Below are positions 33,266-48,197 of a stretch of 64,000 nt of DNA, in pieces. Both the position numbers and the translations under genes were made by a program. Below the pieces are notes generated by a model, which worked only from the letters and a program-made list of their open reading frames with translations, had not been told where the DNA came from and did not search any database. Every line of letters starts with the position of its first letter. The first letter of the stretch is position 1. Source of the DNA: Luteimonas marina (GTDB taxonomy: Bacteria > Pseudomonadota > Gammaproteobacteria > Xanthomonadales > Xanthomonadaceae). The stretch covers positions 186,001-250,000 of the forward strand of contig NZ_VOHK01000005.1 of assembly GCF_007859325.1 (NCBI RefSeq), given 5' to 3'.

Positions 33266-36200
33266 CTAGAACTTGTAGCGGAGGCCGAGCATGTAGCGCG
33301 GCCCGGTCTGGGTGGCGTAGAACACCTGCCGCTCATCGCGCCCGTGCGAACGCATGGTCTCGTCGGTCAGGTTGATCGCCTCGGCGTGCAACGACAGGTT
33401 CTCGTTGACCTGGTAGCTGACGTTGACGTCCAGCTGGCCGTAATCCTCGATGTACACCGGGTTCGGCCGCCAGCTGTCGTAGGTGCTCGACAGGAAGCGA
33501 TCGCGCCAGTTGTAGGCCGCACGGATCTGCCACGGCCCCTTGTCGTAGAACGCCACGAGGTTGGCCGAATCGCTCAGGCCCACCAGCGCGAACTGCTCGA
33601 AGAGGTTGTAGTCGTCGTAGGTCAGGTCGGAGTCGACGATGGTGTAGTTGGCCGACATGCCGAAGCCGCTGGCGCCGAACATGTGCTGGACGTTGAGCTC
33701 CCAGCCGTCGAGCTGCGAGGAATCCCGGTTCACCGGCACCGTGACCCGGAACACGGCCAGCGGATCGCCCGGCATCCCGGCGATGGTGCCGAGCGGCTGC
33801 CCGTCCGTACCGACGCCGGTCTGGACCACGCCCGGCGTGCCGGCGTAGTTGTCGAAGATGTAGCGACGGACGCAGCCGCGGAAATCGATCCCGCCCTCCA
33901 CGCAGCCGTTGGCGATGGCCTCGTTGAAGTACGCGCCGCCCACCGGCGTGGTCAGTTCGAACGGCGAGATCTCGACGACCGAGGTGCCGATGTAGTTGTC
34001 GATGTCCTTGCGGAAGTAGCCGACCGACAGGTAGCTGCCCTCGCCGTAGTACCACTCGAACGACAGGTCGAAGTTCTTCGACTCCAGCGGCTTGAGGCCC
34101 GGATCGCCCTGCGCACCGGTGCCGCCCTCATAGGCGGCGAACGAGTCCAGCGTCTGCCCTCCCTGGATGTGGTTCCACTGCGGCCGGCCGATGCTGTGGC
34201 CGTAGCTGCCGCGCAGGATCATGCTGTCGGTGATCTCGAGGCTGAGGTCGACGCTGGGCAGCCAGTAATCGTAGCTGCCTTGCAGGGTGGTGAAGTCGGG
34301 ATCGCCGAACTGCACCGAGAACTCGTTGTTGCCGGTCCACAGCAGGCCGGTCGCGATCGGCACCAGCGCGCTGGAGGTGATGTCGGTTTCCTCGTAGCGC
34401 ACGCCCACCGCCACGTTGAGCGGCATGCTAAAGTCGAACGTGTTGCTCCACTGCAGGTAGGCGCTCTTTGACTTCTCCGTGGTGCGGCGGTCGGTGGAGA
34501 AGTGGTCCGGCGGCAGGTAGGCGGCCGCGTCGCCGCCGCGGGCGGCGATGGCGGCGTCGCGCAGGCGCGCGAAGTCGAACAGGAAGAACTGGCCGAAGGC
34601 ATCACCGCTGCCGGGGAACTGGTCGAAGTAGCGGCTGATGTCGTCGGAGATCCACAGGTCGTCGGCGTAGTCCGCCGCGCCGCCGCCGAAGCCACCCCAG
34701 TCGTCGCGCTGGGTGAAGTGGTAGGCGGTGCGGTTCTGGACCTCGGTGTAGGCCACGCCGAAGTCCAGGCGCGAGTAGTCGGCGAAGCGGAAGGTGCCGC
34801 GCGCCTGGCCCTGGTCCACTTCAGACTTCATGTAGCTGTTGCGGAAGGAGGAGCCGGTCACCATCATCTGGTCCGCGCCCACCGTCGATACGCCGGGCGG
34901 CAGCAGCACCGACAGCACCGGGAAGTCGCCGCTGAAATCGACGTTGGTCACGCCGCGCACGAAGGCGGCGGTGCCGATCACGTTGTTGGATCCGAACGGG
35001 CTGTCTGCACCCGACTCGGCGCTCGAACTGTGGTAGTCGAACTCGAGGTCGAGGGAGTCGCTCACTTCCCAGGCGACGTTGAAGCCCAGCGACTTGTTCT
35101 CGTTCTTGGTCGCGTTGAGCGAACCGGCCATCGCCAGGTCGCCCCAGCGCGGCTCGAAGCCGGCCGGGCAGTTGTTGGCGTTGTCGCTGCCGGTCCACTG
35201 GTCGGTGGCAGGGTTGTAGCAGCCCGCGTACTCGGTGTAGCTGAGCGGAGACGCGTTCGGGCCGTCGGTCCACGAGGTTTCCGAAGCCGCGAGGTTGAAC
35301 CAGGTGGACAGCTCGTGCCGGCGCGCCTGGATCCTGTTCTCGGCGTAGGTGTAGTCGAGGGTGGCGGTGACGCGGTCGGTCGGCGCCCACTGCAGCGTGG
35401 CCTGGCCGTTGGTGCGCTGGCGCTGCACCGAGTTGACGGCGTACAGCAGGTTCTGCGGGATCGAGTAGTTGTCGTCGGGCCCGGGCGGGTTGGTCGCGTT
35501 CGCCGCGGGCTCGGCCTGGGCCAGCGGGTCGCACCAGCGCCGGCAGCCGTACCAGCCGCCGGCCACGCCGCCCTCGTTGTAGCCGAAGTCGCGGTCCTGG
35601 TAGCTGCCGCTCAGGGCGATGCCGAGGCGGCCGTCGGCGAAGGTGTCGGCGAAGATGCCCGACAGTTCGCCGGTCCAGCTGTCGCCGCGCATCGGCCCGG
35701 GCAGGTTGTCGACGGACGCGTCGTGCACGGCCTTCACGCCGACATTCGCCAGCGGGCCGCTGTCGAGCGGGCGCGCGGTCTTGATGTTGATGGTGGCGCC
35801 GATGCCGCCGGTGGGCGTCGCCGCCCGGCTGGTCTTGTACACCTCAACGCCGGAGACCGATTCGGACGCCAGGTTGGCGAAGTCGAAGGCGCGCGAGTTC
35901 GAGGCGTTGGTCGCCTCGATGCTCGACGCCGGCATCTGCCGGCCGTTGAGCAGCACCAGGTTGAAGTCGGGGCCGACGCCGCGGACGGTGACCCGCGAGC
36001 CCTCGCCCATCGTGCGGTCGATCGACACGCCGCTGATGCGCTGCAGCGATTCGGCCAGGTTGGTGTCCGGGAACTTGCCGATGTCCTCGGCGACGATGCC
36101 GTCGACGACGCCCTGGGCATCGCGCTTGAGGTTCATCGACGATTCGAGACTGGCCCGGATGCCGGTCACGAAGATCGTGTCGAGCGTTTCCGGTTCCCCC

Positions 36201-36328
36201 TGCGCTTGCGCGACGTCCGGGGATTGCGCGGTGTCATCCGCGGTTTGCGCCGCGAGCGGCGGAGCCAGCGCCAGGAGCAGCGCCGTCGTCAACAGGCGCC
36301 GCTTGGGCGCTGCGTGCATGTGTTTCAT
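33266..36328 (-). CDS. TonB-dependent receptor (Xanthomonas/Caulobacter type)
   Basis: This 1020-residue outer-membrane receptor has a signal peptide at residues 1-28 (MKHMHAAPKRRLLTTALLLA... AAQ). A TonB-box-like LDTIFVTGIRASLESSMNLK segment follows. EDIGKFPDTNLAESLQRISG marks the plug, and the C-terminus is MLGLRYKF. It is the second such receptor in the window and very similar in plan to the one at 25.5-28.8 kb. Promoter region 36329-36558 holds the LacI operators, and TTGACA overlaps one of them. A cupin-like gene follows. The likely role is import of a beta-glucan or beta-gluco-oligosaccharide into the periplasm, inferred from the neighbouring GH3 and GH30 hydrolases. Confidence 0.93.
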   Translation of the reverse strand: MKHMHAAPKRRLLTTALLLALAPPLAAQTADDTAQSPDVAQAQGEPETLDTIFVTGIRASLESSMNLKRDAQGVVDGIVAEDIGKFPDTNLAESLQRISGVSIDRTMGEGSRVTVRGVGPDFNLVLLNGRQMPASSIEATNASNSRAFDFANLASESVSGVEVYKTSRAATPTGGIGATINIKTARPLDSGPLANVGVKAVHDASVDNLPGPMRGDSWTGELSGIFADTFADGRLGIALSGSYQDRDFGYNEGGVAGGWYGCRRWCDPLAQAEPAANATNPPGPDDNYSIPQNLLYAVNSVQRQRTNGQATLQWAPTDRVTATLDYTYAENRIQARRHELSTWFNLAASETSWTDGPNASPLSYTEYAGCYNPATDQWTGSDNANNCPAGFEPRWGDLAMAGSLNATKNENKSLGFNVAWEVSDSLDLEFDYHSSSAESGADSPFGSNNVIGTAAFVRGVTNVDFSGDFPVLSVLLPPGVSTVGADQMMVTGSSFRNSYMKSEVDQGQARGTFRFADYSRLDFGVAYTEVQNRTAYHFTQRDDWGGFGGGAADYADDLWISDDISRYFDQFPGSGDAFGQFFLFDFARLRDAAIAARGGDAAAYLPPDHFSTDRRTTEKSKSAYLQWSNTFDFSMPLNVAVGVRYEETDITSSALVPIATGLLWTGNNEFSVQFGDPDFTTLQGSYDYWLPSVDLSLEITDSMILRGSYGHSIGRPQWNHIQGGQTLDSFAAYEGGTGAQGDPGLKPLESKNFDLSFEWYYGEGSYLSVGYFRKDIDNYIGTSVVEISPFELTTPVGGAYFNEAIANGCVEGGIDFRGCVRRYIFDNYAGTPGVVQTGVGTDGQPLGTIAGMPGDPLAVFRVTVPVNRDSSQLDGWELNVQHMFGASGFGMSANYTIVDSDLTYDDYNLFEQFALVGLSDSANLVAFYDKGPWQIRAAYNWRDRFLSSTYDSWRPNPVYIEDYGQLDVNVSYQVNENLSLHAEAINLTDETMRSHGRDERQVFYATQTGPRYMLGLRYKF

Positions 36329-36416
36329 GAACCTCCCCTCTCCAAAGGAATCACGAAAGCCGAGTTGTGGTGGCCGCGACCGGGTTGCGATCGGGTTCGT
36401 GCATTGGAAGTGAAAC

Positions 36417-36455
36417 TGACAGCGTTGTCAACATTTGTTCGAGACAACGGTGTCG
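36417..36455 (-). promoter_or_regulatory. Tandem LacI operators upstream of the TBDR
   Basis: TGACAGCGTTGTCA (36417-36430) matches the locus consensus with one change. A weaker copy, AGACAACGGTGTCG, is centred 25 bases away (36442-36455). On the minus strand a TTGACA (36426-36431) overlaps the first copy, and TCCAAT is 17 bases further on as a weak -10. Both sites lie between the TBDR start and the regulator gene. Confidence 0.7.
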
Positions 36456-36558
36456 CCCGCAAAAAGGCCTGTTTTCCGCGGAAAACGATGCTGCAGCGCA
36501 GCGAAATGTCTTGTCGGACACGGCCGCGAGGCCGGGCCGGACGGGCCCTCGCCGGGGT

Positions 36559-37569
36559 TCAGCGCGGGCGCGGCCCGGTGGATCGCCGCAGCTGCAGCGC
36601 GTACGGCACGGTGACGATGCCGCCCTCGTCGCGGTCGCGGATCGCCTTGAGCAGCTCGACGCCGGCCAGCCGGCCCATCTCGCGCGTCGGCTGCCGCACC
36701 GTGGTGAGCGCAGGATAGATGTGGCGCGCGATCGGCGTGTCGTCGAAGCCGCATACCGAGACGTCCCCGGGCACCGACAGCCCGCGCTCGCAGATCGCGC
36801 CGATCGCGCCGGCCGCCATGTCGTCGTTGGCGGCGAAGATCGCGGTCGGCGGGTCGGGCAGGTCGAGCAGGCGGTTGGTGGCCGCGAAGCCGGAGTCGTA
36901 GGAGAACTCGCCGTCCACCACCAGCGTCTCGTCGACCGCGAGGCCGGCCTGCGCCAGTCCGTCGCGATAGCCCGCCAGCCGCCATGCGCTGGCGCCGTGC
37001 GCGGCGTGGCCCCTGATGTGGGCGATGCGCCGGTGCCCCAGCGAGGCCAGGTGCAGCATCATCTCGGCCACGGCGCTGGGCTCGTCGACGATCACGCCGA
37101 TGCGGCGGTTCTCCTCGCGCGGCGAGATGCTCGCCCACGGGATGTCGAGCTCGTCCAGGCGCGCGAGCAGCGCAGCATCGTCGGTGATCGGCGGCGTCAG
37201 CACCACGCCGTCCACGCGCGTCTGCACCACCAGCGATTCGACCTTGGAGACGATGTCCTTGGCGTCGTAGACCAGCGGCGCCAGCATCAGGTTGTAGTGC
37301 TGGGCCTGGCAGGCGTCGAGCACGCCGAGCTCGACTTCCATCAGGTAGTTGCTCGACGGGTTGTCGTACAGCATCGCGACCAGGTAGGACTTGCGCCCGG
37401 CGAGGACGCGCGCGGACGGGTGCGGGCGGTACTTCAGCCGTTCGACCACCGCGCGCACGCGCTCGCGGGTCGACTCGGACACGTTCGGCTCCTCGTTGAG
37501 CACGCGCGAGACGGTCTTCATCGACACGCCCGCTTCCTCCGCCACATCCTCGATCCGTACGCGCGCCAT
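36559..37569 (-). CDS. LacI-family transcriptional regulator of the glucan locus
   Basis: This 336-residue repressor has an N-terminal helix-turn-helix ([27 protein letters not shown], residues 5-31) and hinge helix [14 protein letters not shown], then a periplasmic-binding-protein-like sensor with [43 protein letters not shown] and [25 protein letters not shown]. The ATG at 37569 starts directly at the DNA-binding domain, as in the family. It lies in the middle of five transport and hydrolase genes with matching operators. A sugar from beta-glucan breakdown is the likely inducer. No palindrome is seen close to its own start other than that shared with the GH3 promoter. Confidence 0.92.
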   Translation of the reverse strand: MARVRIEDVAEEAGVSMKTVSRVLNEEPNVSESTRERVRAVVERLKYRPHPSARVLAGRKSYLVAMLYDNPSSNYLMEVELGVLDACQAQHYNLMLAPLVYDAKDIVSKVESLVVQTRVDGVVLTPPITDDAALLARLDELDIPWASISPREENRRIGVIVDEPSAVAEMMLHLASLGHRRIAHIRGHAAHGASAWRLAGYRDGLAQAGLAVDETLVVDGEFSYDSGFAATNRLLDLPDPPTAIFAANDDMAAGAIGAICERGLSVPGDVSVCGFDDTPIARHIYPALTTVRQPTREMGRLAGVELLKAIRDRDEGGIVTVPYALQLRRSTGPRPR

Positions 37570-37766
37570 GGTCCTGCCCGTCCTCCCCGGAAAGGCTGCG
37601 GATTCTGCCAGACGGCCACCGGCCGCCTCGTTATGGCCGTCGCGCGCGTGCGCGGCGCCCCTGGCCCTGCGTTGCGGTGCCATCGCTTCGCCCTCCGGAA
37701 GGCGCGGGTTCCCGCTTGTGCTGTGCAGCAAGCATCGCCGGCGCAGACCGGGTATGGTGCACATTC

Positions 37767-37780
37767 TGACAACGCTGTCA
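37767..37780 (+). promoter_or_regulatory. LacI operator upstream of the GH3 gene
   Basis: TGACAACGCTGTCA, one base off a perfect palindrome, lies 60 bases before the GH3 start and about 200 bases from the divergent regulator start. It matches the copies at 30292, 36417 and 42147. Confidence 0.75.
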
Positions 37781-37840
37781 TGTCGCGGCGCGCCATTGGT
37801 GCCCGCGGCACAGGCTTATGACTCCACGGGAACCGACTCC

Positions 37841-40429
<2,589 letters not shown>

Positions 40430-40441
40430 AGACTTCCTCCG

Positions 40442-40485
40442 CCGGGACGCGCCGATCGGGTGATCGGCCGTCCCGGTCTTTTGTT
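40442..40485 (+). terminator. Intrinsic terminator after the GH3 gene
   Basis: CCGGGACG (40442-40449) pairs with CGTCCCGG (40469-40476), with an inner CCGATC/GATCGG stem, followed by TCTTTTGTT. It starts 12 bases after the stop. Confidence 0.85.
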
Positions 40486-40493
40486 CCATCACC

Positions 40494-40517
40494 GTCATCC
40501 CGGCTTGCGCCGGGATG
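40494..40517. repeat. Single-arm family A palindrome
   Basis: GTCATCCCGGC and a matching GCCGGGATGG form one hairpin in the gap between the convergent GH3 and GH30 genes. Confidence 0.65.
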
Positions 40518-40555
40518 GCGAAGCTCTGGCTGCGAGCGATTGAGTCGAAAATGCC

Positions 40556-42034
40556 CTAGCGATCCTCCGGATGCCAGCGGAACGTTGCAACGCTCTTCGC
40601 CGGCATCGTGTAGACGAAGGTCCGCCCGCCGTCGCCCACCGTGATCGTCCGCGGCGCCTCGTTCGAATTGCTGGCGACCAGCACGCGCGAGCCGTCGTCG
40701 GCGTTCTCGAACGCGACGTTGTCGATCCCGTCGCCGCTGTCCGTGGACGCGATCCGCCAGGCGTCGCGCCGCACGAACCGGCTGGCGTGGGCCAGCGCGT
40801 AGTAGTCGTCGGTCCGGCTCACCTCGCCCGTCTTCGAGTCGATCGTCACCACGCCGCGGCAGGTGTCGCAGCCGCCGGCGTGCGGCCCGCCGTTCTCGTC
40901 GAGCGCGAGGTTCCAGAACAGCACGCCGCGCGCCCAGTGGCGCGTGGTGCCGATGATCAGCGTGCGCGCCTGCAGCACCAGCCCGCCGCTGCGCACCGGC
41001 TCCCAGTCGCCGCCGGAGCACTCGGTCATGTACACGTCCTTGTCCGGATGCGCGTCGCGCACCGGCGCCTGCGCCGACACGTCGCCGCCGTAGCAGTGCC
41101 AGGCGACGGCGGACACGTGCTTCGACGCGGCCGCGTCGGCCAGCACCGCCAGCGGCTCCTCCGGCTTGTCCCAGTTGTGGTCCCAGTCGAAGATCTGCAG
41201 GTCCGGATGTCGCCGGTCGCGCAGCGGGCCGAGATGGTCGCCGATGAAGCGCGCGCGACCGGGCGCGTTGAAGCGCATGCCGGGATAGTCGTCGGGCTCG
41301 TAGTCGGGTTCGTTCTGCACCGTCAGCGCGAAGATCGGGATGCCCTCCTCGGCGTAGGCGTCGACGTAGCGCAGCAGGTAGCGCGCGAATGCGTCGTAGT
41401 ACCGCGGCAGCAGGCGGCCCTTGACCAGCGAGCCGCTGTCCTTCATCCACGCCGGCGCGCTCCACGGCGAGGCCATGATCCTGAGCCGCGGGTTGATCGC
41501 CAGCGCCTGCCGGGCCACCGGCACCACGTCGTCGAGGTTCGGCGCGATGCTGAAATGGCGCAGCGCCGGATCCGGCGCGCCGCCGGGCGGATCGTCGAGG
41601 CTGTAGTGGGTGCGCGAGAAATCCGAGGCGCCAATCGTCAGCCGCGCGAAGTCGAAGCCGACGCCGTCGCCGTCGCGGCCGAACAGTTCGCGCAGCAGGG
41701 CCTCGCGCTGCGCTTCGTCCATGCGATGGCGGATCAGCCACGCGGACGCGTCCGTGATCGACGCGCCGAATCCGAGCATGCGCTGGTGGCGAGTGCGGGC
41801 GTCGACCTCGATGTCCGCGCCGGCACTGTCGGCAGCCGTCATCGCCAGCGTCGAAGGAGACAGCACCTGCTGCCGGTCGGCGGTCGTGGTCCAGACCTCA
41901 ACCAGACCTGCGTCCGCCGGCGCGCCACCGGATGGCGTTGCGCACGCGACGGCCAGGCATGCACAACATGCCATCGCCGCGCAGCGCAACCGCGTCGCGA
42001 TGCGCTGCGCCGACGCGCAATGCGCGTGCTGCAT
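40556..42034 (-). CDS. Glycoside hydrolase family 30 (glucosylceramidase-like)
   Basis: This 492-residue secreted enzyme has the GH30 acid/base E242 in ALTVQNEPDYEP and the nucleophile E338 in VYMTECSGGDW. The fold starts with RMLGFGASITDASAWLI at residues 85-101 and ends in a beta-sandwich. The family includes glucosylceramidases and beta-1,6-glucanases; here a glucan is likelier given the neighbourhood. The leader (RCAAMACCACLAVAC) ends in a cysteine, so a lipoprotein is possible, with start taken at 42034. An ATG at 42112 would add 26 residues. It is divergent from the TBDR at 42177 and shares its 142-base control region, which includes an operator. Confidence 0.92.
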   Translation of the reverse strand: MQHAHCASAQRIATRLRCAAMACCACLAVACATPSGGAPADAGLVEVWTTTADRQQVLSPSTLAMTAADSAGADIEVDARTRHQRMLGFGASITDASAWLIRHRMDEAQREALLRELFGRDGDGVGFDFARLTIGASDFSRTHYSLDDPPGGAPDPALRHFSIAPNLDDVVPVARQALAINPRLRIMASPWSAPAWMKDSGSLVKGRLLPRYYDAFARYLLRYVDAYAEEGIPIFALTVQNEPDYEPDDYPGMRFNAPGRARFIGDHLGPLRDRRHPDLQIFDWDHNWDKPEEPLAVLADAAASKHVSAVAWHCYGGDVSAQAPVRDAHPDKDVYMTECSGGDWEPVRSGGLVLQARTLIIGTTRHWARGVLFWNLALDENGGPHAGGCDTCRGVVTIDSKTGEVSRTDDYYALAHASRFVRRDAWRIASTDSGDGIDNVAFENADDGSRVLVASNSNEAPRTITVGDGGRTFVYTMPAKSVATFRWHPEDR

Positions 42035-42121
42035 CGCAACGCCTGCAGCTGAACGAAGCCATGTAACGCGATGTAACGGGCTGGGGAATGGCGACATCGC
42101 TTGCGCTTCCACAAAGTCGCG

Positions 42122-42160
42122 TTGACAAGGCAGCGGCGCATCGCTACGTCAACGCTGTCA
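42122..42160 (+). promoter_or_regulatory. Divergent control region with LacI operator, GH30 and TBDR
   Basis: TTGACA (42122-42127) can serve as -35 with the -10 near 42145-42150. The LacI site is CGTCAACGCTGTCA (42147-42160), with 12 of 14 positions matching TGACAACGCTGTCA. The two divergent gene starts are 142 bases apart, so one repressor may control both. Confidence 0.6.
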
Positions 42161-42176
42161 GTTCATTGGAGAGGGA

Positions 42177-44990
42177 ATGCCCATGCGTGTTTCATCATCC
42201 GCCTTTTTCGTTCACGCCGCGTCATCGCCGAACCTGCGCGCACCGCGACGCCACCGCCTCGTCCTCGCCTGCCTCGCGGCCATCGCCTGTCCGGTCGTCG
42301 CGTACGCGCAGGACGCGCCGCAGCAGGAAGAACCCCTTCCGGCAACGGCCACGCAGCAGCCGACCGAACTCGACGCGGTCCGCGTCACCGGCATCCGCGG
42401 CGCCATCGCGAACTCGGTCGAAACCAAGAGCGAGTCGACCTCGATCGTCGAGGCGATCAGTGCCGAGGACATCGGCAAGCTGCCCGACATCAGCATCGCC
42501 GATTCCATCGCCCGCCTGCCCGGCCTCACCTCGCAGCGGCTCGACGGCCGCGGCCAGGTCGTGCACATCCGCGGATTCTCCGAGCAGTTCGCCGGCACCC
42601 TGCTCAACGGCCGCGAGCAGGTCACCACCGGCGACAACCGGGGCGTGGAACTGGACCAGTACCCGTCGGAACTGATCAACGGCGTCACCGTGTACAAGAC
42701 GCCCGACGCCTCGCTCATCGGCCAGGGCATCTCCGGTACGGTGGACCTGCAGAGCATCCGGCCGCTGGCATTCGGCGAGCGCCGCATCGTGTTCTCGGGC
42801 CAGGGCGAGTACAACTCGCTCGGCAACATCACCGACGGCGGCGAGGACACCGGCTACCGCGTCTCGGCCTCGTACGTGGACCAGTTCGCCAACGATACCG
42901 TCGGCTTCGCGATCGGCGTGGCGCGCATGACCTCGCCGTTCCAGGAGCAGCACTACAAGTCGTGGTGGTGGGCCAACACCGACCTGTGGGGCACGCCGCA
43001 GGGCGCCAAGCCGGCGGACGCGATCGCGCTGCAGGGCGCCGAGGGCTGGGTGAAGTCGCGCGACACCACCCGCGACGGGGTGATGGCGGTGCTGGAATTC
43101 AAGCCCAACGACACCTGGCACAGCGTGCTCGACGTCTACGCCTCGCGCTTCGACCAGGAGGAGTGGATGCGCGGCACGATGTGGACCAACGATCCGTGGT
43201 GGAACGAAGGCGCGGCCACCTACACCGACGCGCAGACCACGCTCTACCACGGCGTGCCGGTGGTGACCAGCGGCACCCTCAGCGGCATCGAGCCGGTGGT
43301 GCGCAACGACAACAACACGCGCGAATCCCGGCTGTTCTCGGCGGGCTGGAACAACGAATTCAGGTTCGGCGAGATCTATACGCTGACCGCCGACGCCAGC
43401 TATTCCCGCGCCAAGGTCGAGGACTCCAAGCTGGAAACCTACGCCGGCCGGCTCGACGGGCTGGACGTGGACTTCCGGGTTCCGCTGTCGGCCGGCTACG
43501 GCTACTACGCCCTGCCCGACCAGTCCGACCCCGCCACGGTCTACCTGCGCGACCCGCAGGGCTGGGGCCACGACGGCCGCCTGGAGGACAGCCACCAGAA
43601 GGACGAGCTGAAGGCCTTCAAGCTCGCCCTCAACCGCCTGGTCGAATCCTCCGACTTCCTGCGCAGCTACGACGTCGGTGTCCACTACGGCAAGCGCACC
43701 AAGGAAAAGAGCGCCGAGGTCTACTTCGCCGACCTGCCCGGGCGCGCGCCGGCGCTGGTCGATCCTGCGCTGCTGCGCAATCCCACCGACCTGGGTTTCG
43801 CCGGCATGGGCCGGGTCCTGACCTTCGACCCGCGTGACCTGCTGTCGCGCTACTACGACGTGTACCTGAGCGAGTCCAACGACGACCTGCAGAAGGACGC
43901 GATCACCGAGGAAAAGATCAAGACCTTCTACTTCAAGGCCAACCTCGACATGGACCTGCCCGGCGACGTGCGCCTGCGCGGCAACGCCGGCGTGCAGTAC
44001 ATCCGTACCGACCAGTCCTCCACCGGCGTGGTCGTCGAACAGAACGACGACGGCCAGGTGCTGACCGCGGGCACCGCCGGCGCCTCGTACGGCGACATCC
44101 TGCCCAGCCTGAACCTGGTGGCCGACTTCGGCAACGGCTGGAACCTGCGCCTGGGCGCCGCGCGCGAGATCATGCGCCCGCGCATCAACGACATGGGCGC
44201 GCGCGCCAGCGTCTGGGTCAACGTGCATGATGGCGTCGGCGAATGGCGCGGCAGCGGCGGCAACCCCGAGCTCGAACCGTACCGCGCCAACGCCTACGAC
44301 CTCTCGGTCGAGAAGTATTTCGGCACCACCAGCTACGTCGCGCTGGCGCTGTTCTACAAGGACCTCGACTCGTACATCTACACCCGGGAAGTCCCCTGGG
44401 ACTTCTCCGGCTACGACTACGAGGGCGAGACGCCGCCGGCATCGAACATCGGCATCTTCTCCGCGCCCGCCAACGGCACCGGCGGCTACATGCGCGGCGT
44501 CGAGTTCTCCACCGCGCTCGGCGGCGAGTTGCTGCACGAGGCCCTCGACGGCTTCGGCCTGCTGCTCAACGCCTCGTACACCGAATCGTCGATCGACCCG
44601 GACGGCCCCGACATCGGCTCGGGCACCGACACCTTCCCCGGGCTGTCGAAGATCGTCGGCAACGCCACGCTGTACTACGAAAAGCACGGCTTCTCGGCGC
44701 GCGTCAGCCAGCGCTTCCGCGATCCGTACCGCGGCGAATACGGTTCGATCTTCGGCCAGCGCACCTACCGCTACACCACCCACGAACGGGTGATCGACCT
44801 GCAGCTCGGCTACGACTTCCCCGAATCGAGCCGCCTGTCCGGGCTGTCGCTGCTGCTGCAGGTCAACAACCTCAACAACGAACCGTTCCGCACCGAGGTC
44901 AGCGACTCGCACGACATGCACATCTTCTTCCCCGAGGAATACACCGAGTACGGCCGCCAGTACCTGATCGGCTTCCGCTACGCGCTCTGA
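42177..44990 (+). CDS. TonB-dependent receptor (third, LacI-linked)
   Basis: This 937-residue outer-membrane receptor has a signal peptide at about residues 1-44 that is longer than usual (MPMRVSSSAFFVHAASS... VVAYAQ). LDAVRVTGIRGAIANSVETK is a TonB-box/plug start, and EDIGKLPDISIADSIARLPG fits the plug. The barrel ends FRYAL rather than the standard terminal phenylalanine. Starts at 42177 and 42183 are possible; GGAGAGGGA lies right before the first. It diverges from GH30 behind a shared operator. The sequence is shorter and different from the two large receptors, so it may carry a smaller oligosaccharide from the same glucan. Confidence 0.9.
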   Translation: MPMRVSSSAFFVHAASSPNLRAPRRHRLVLACLAAIACPVVAYAQDAPQQEEPLPATATQQPTELDAVRVTGIRGAIANSVETKSESTSIVEAISAEDIGKLPDISIADSIARLPGLTSQRLDGRGQVVHIRGFSEQFAGTLLNGREQVTTGDNRGVELDQYPSELINGVTVYKTPDASLIGQGISGTVDLQSIRPLAFGERRIVFSGQGEYNSLGNITDGGEDTGYRVSASYVDQFANDTVGFAIGVARMTSPFQEQHYKSWWWANTDLWGTPQGAKPADAIALQGAEGWVKSRDTTRDGVMAVLEFKPNDTWHSVLDVYASRFDQEEWMRGTMWTNDPWWNEGAATYTDAQTTLYHGVPVVTSGTLSGIEPVVRNDNNTRESRLFSAGWNNEFRFGEIYTLTADASYSRAKVEDSKLETYAGRLDGLDVDFRVPLSAGYGYYALPDQSDPATVYLRDPQGWGHDGRLEDSHQKDELKAFKLALNRLVESSDFLRSYDVGVHYGKRTKEKSAEVYFADLPGRAPALVDPALLRNPTDLGFAGMGRVLTFDPRDLLSRYYDVYLSESNDDLQKDAITEEKIKTFYFKANLDMDLPGDVRLRGNAGVQYIRTDQSSTGVVVEQNDDGQVLTAGTAGASYGDILPSLNLVADFGNGWNLRLGAAREIMRPRINDMGARASVWVNVHDGVGEWRGSGGNPELEPYRANAYDLSVEKYFGTTSYVALALFYKDLDSYIYTREVPWDFSGYDYEGETPPASNIGIFSAPANGTGGYMRGVEFSTALGGELLHEALDGFGLLLNASYTESSIDPDGPDIGSGTDTFPGLSKIVGNATLYYEKHGFSARVSQRFRDPYRGEYGSIFGQRTYRYTTHERVIDLQLGYDFPESSRLSGLSLLLQVNNLNNEPFRTEVSDSHDMHIFFPEEYTEYGRQYLIGFRYAL

Positions 44991-45085
44991 GCGGTCGATG
45001 CATGCAACACAGCGGGTCTTTGCCGTGACGGCCCGCTGCGCCCGCCGCGCATAGACTGGCGGCTCCCCGCACCCGGAACGCCGCC

Positions 45086-45799
45086 ATGATCGACCTGTAC
45101 TACTGGCCCACCCCGAACGGACACAAGGTCACCCTGCTGCTCGAGGAACTCGCCGACGCCGGGGCCAAGCTCGACTACACGATCAAGCCGGTCGACATCG
45201 GCAAGGGCGACCAGTTCGAGCCGGCGTTCCTCGGGATCTCGCCGAACAACAAGATGCCGGCGATCGTCGACCACGCCCCGGCCGACGGCGGCGCGCCGAT
45301 CAGCGTGTTCGAATCCGGTGCGATCCTGCTGTATCTGGCCAACAAGTCCGGGCGTTTCTTCGGCGACGATGTCCGCAGCAAGGTCGAGATCAACCAGTGG
45401 CTGATGTGGCAGATGGGCGGCCTCGGCCCGATGACCGGGCAGTACGGCCACTTCCACGTCTACGCGCCGGAGGACATCGCCTACGCCAAGACGCGCTACG
45501 CCAACGAGGCCAACCGCCTGCTCGGCGTGCTCGACAAGCGGCTCGCGGGGCGCGCCTTCATCGCCGGCGACGACTACACCATCGCCGACATGGCCAGCTA
45601 CCCGTGGATCGGCGTCTACGACAAGGCGCCGATCGACCTGGCGCCCTACCCGGAAGTGCGCCGCTGGCACGCCGCGATCTCCGCGCGCCCGGCGACGCAG
45701 CGCGCGTACGCGCTGGCGAAGCAGGTGAACCCGGATGCGGGCAAGCCGATGAGCGACGAGGAGAAGAAGCGGCTGTTCGGCATCGATCCGAGAAAGTGA
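45086..45799 (+). CDS. yfcG: Glutathione S-transferase-like disulfide oxidoreductase
   Basis: This 237-residue GST has a thioredoxin-like N-domain with YYWPTPNGHKVTLLLEEL (residues 5-22, containing the threonine and asparagine used in place of a catalytic cysteine), SPNNKMPAIVDH and FESGAILLYLA. The C-terminal helical domain holds WQMGGLGPMTGQYGHF and FIAGDDYTIADMASYPW. This matches the Nu-class YfcG/YghU group, which reduces disulfides with glutathione in the cytosol. It lies between a TBDR and a peptidase gene with no functional link visible. Confidence 0.88.
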   Translation: MIDLYYWPTPNGHKVTLLLEELADAGAKLDYTIKPVDIGKGDQFEPAFLGISPNNKMPAIVDHAPADGGAPISVFESGAILLYLANKSGRFFGDDVRSKVEINQWLMWQMGGLGPMTGQYGHFHVYAPEDIAYAKTRYANEANRLLGVLDKRLAGRAFIAGDDYTIADMASYPWIGVYDKAPIDLAPYPEVRRWHAAISARPATQRAYALAKQVNPDAGKPMSDEEKKRLFGIDPRK

Positions 45800-45830
45800 C
45801 CGGCTGCGCGCCGGCGCGCCGCAGTAGTAG

Positions 45831-48161
<2,331 letters not shown>

Positions 48162-48197
48162 GGCGGCACCGGCCGGCGGTCGCGCGGACTTCGGATG

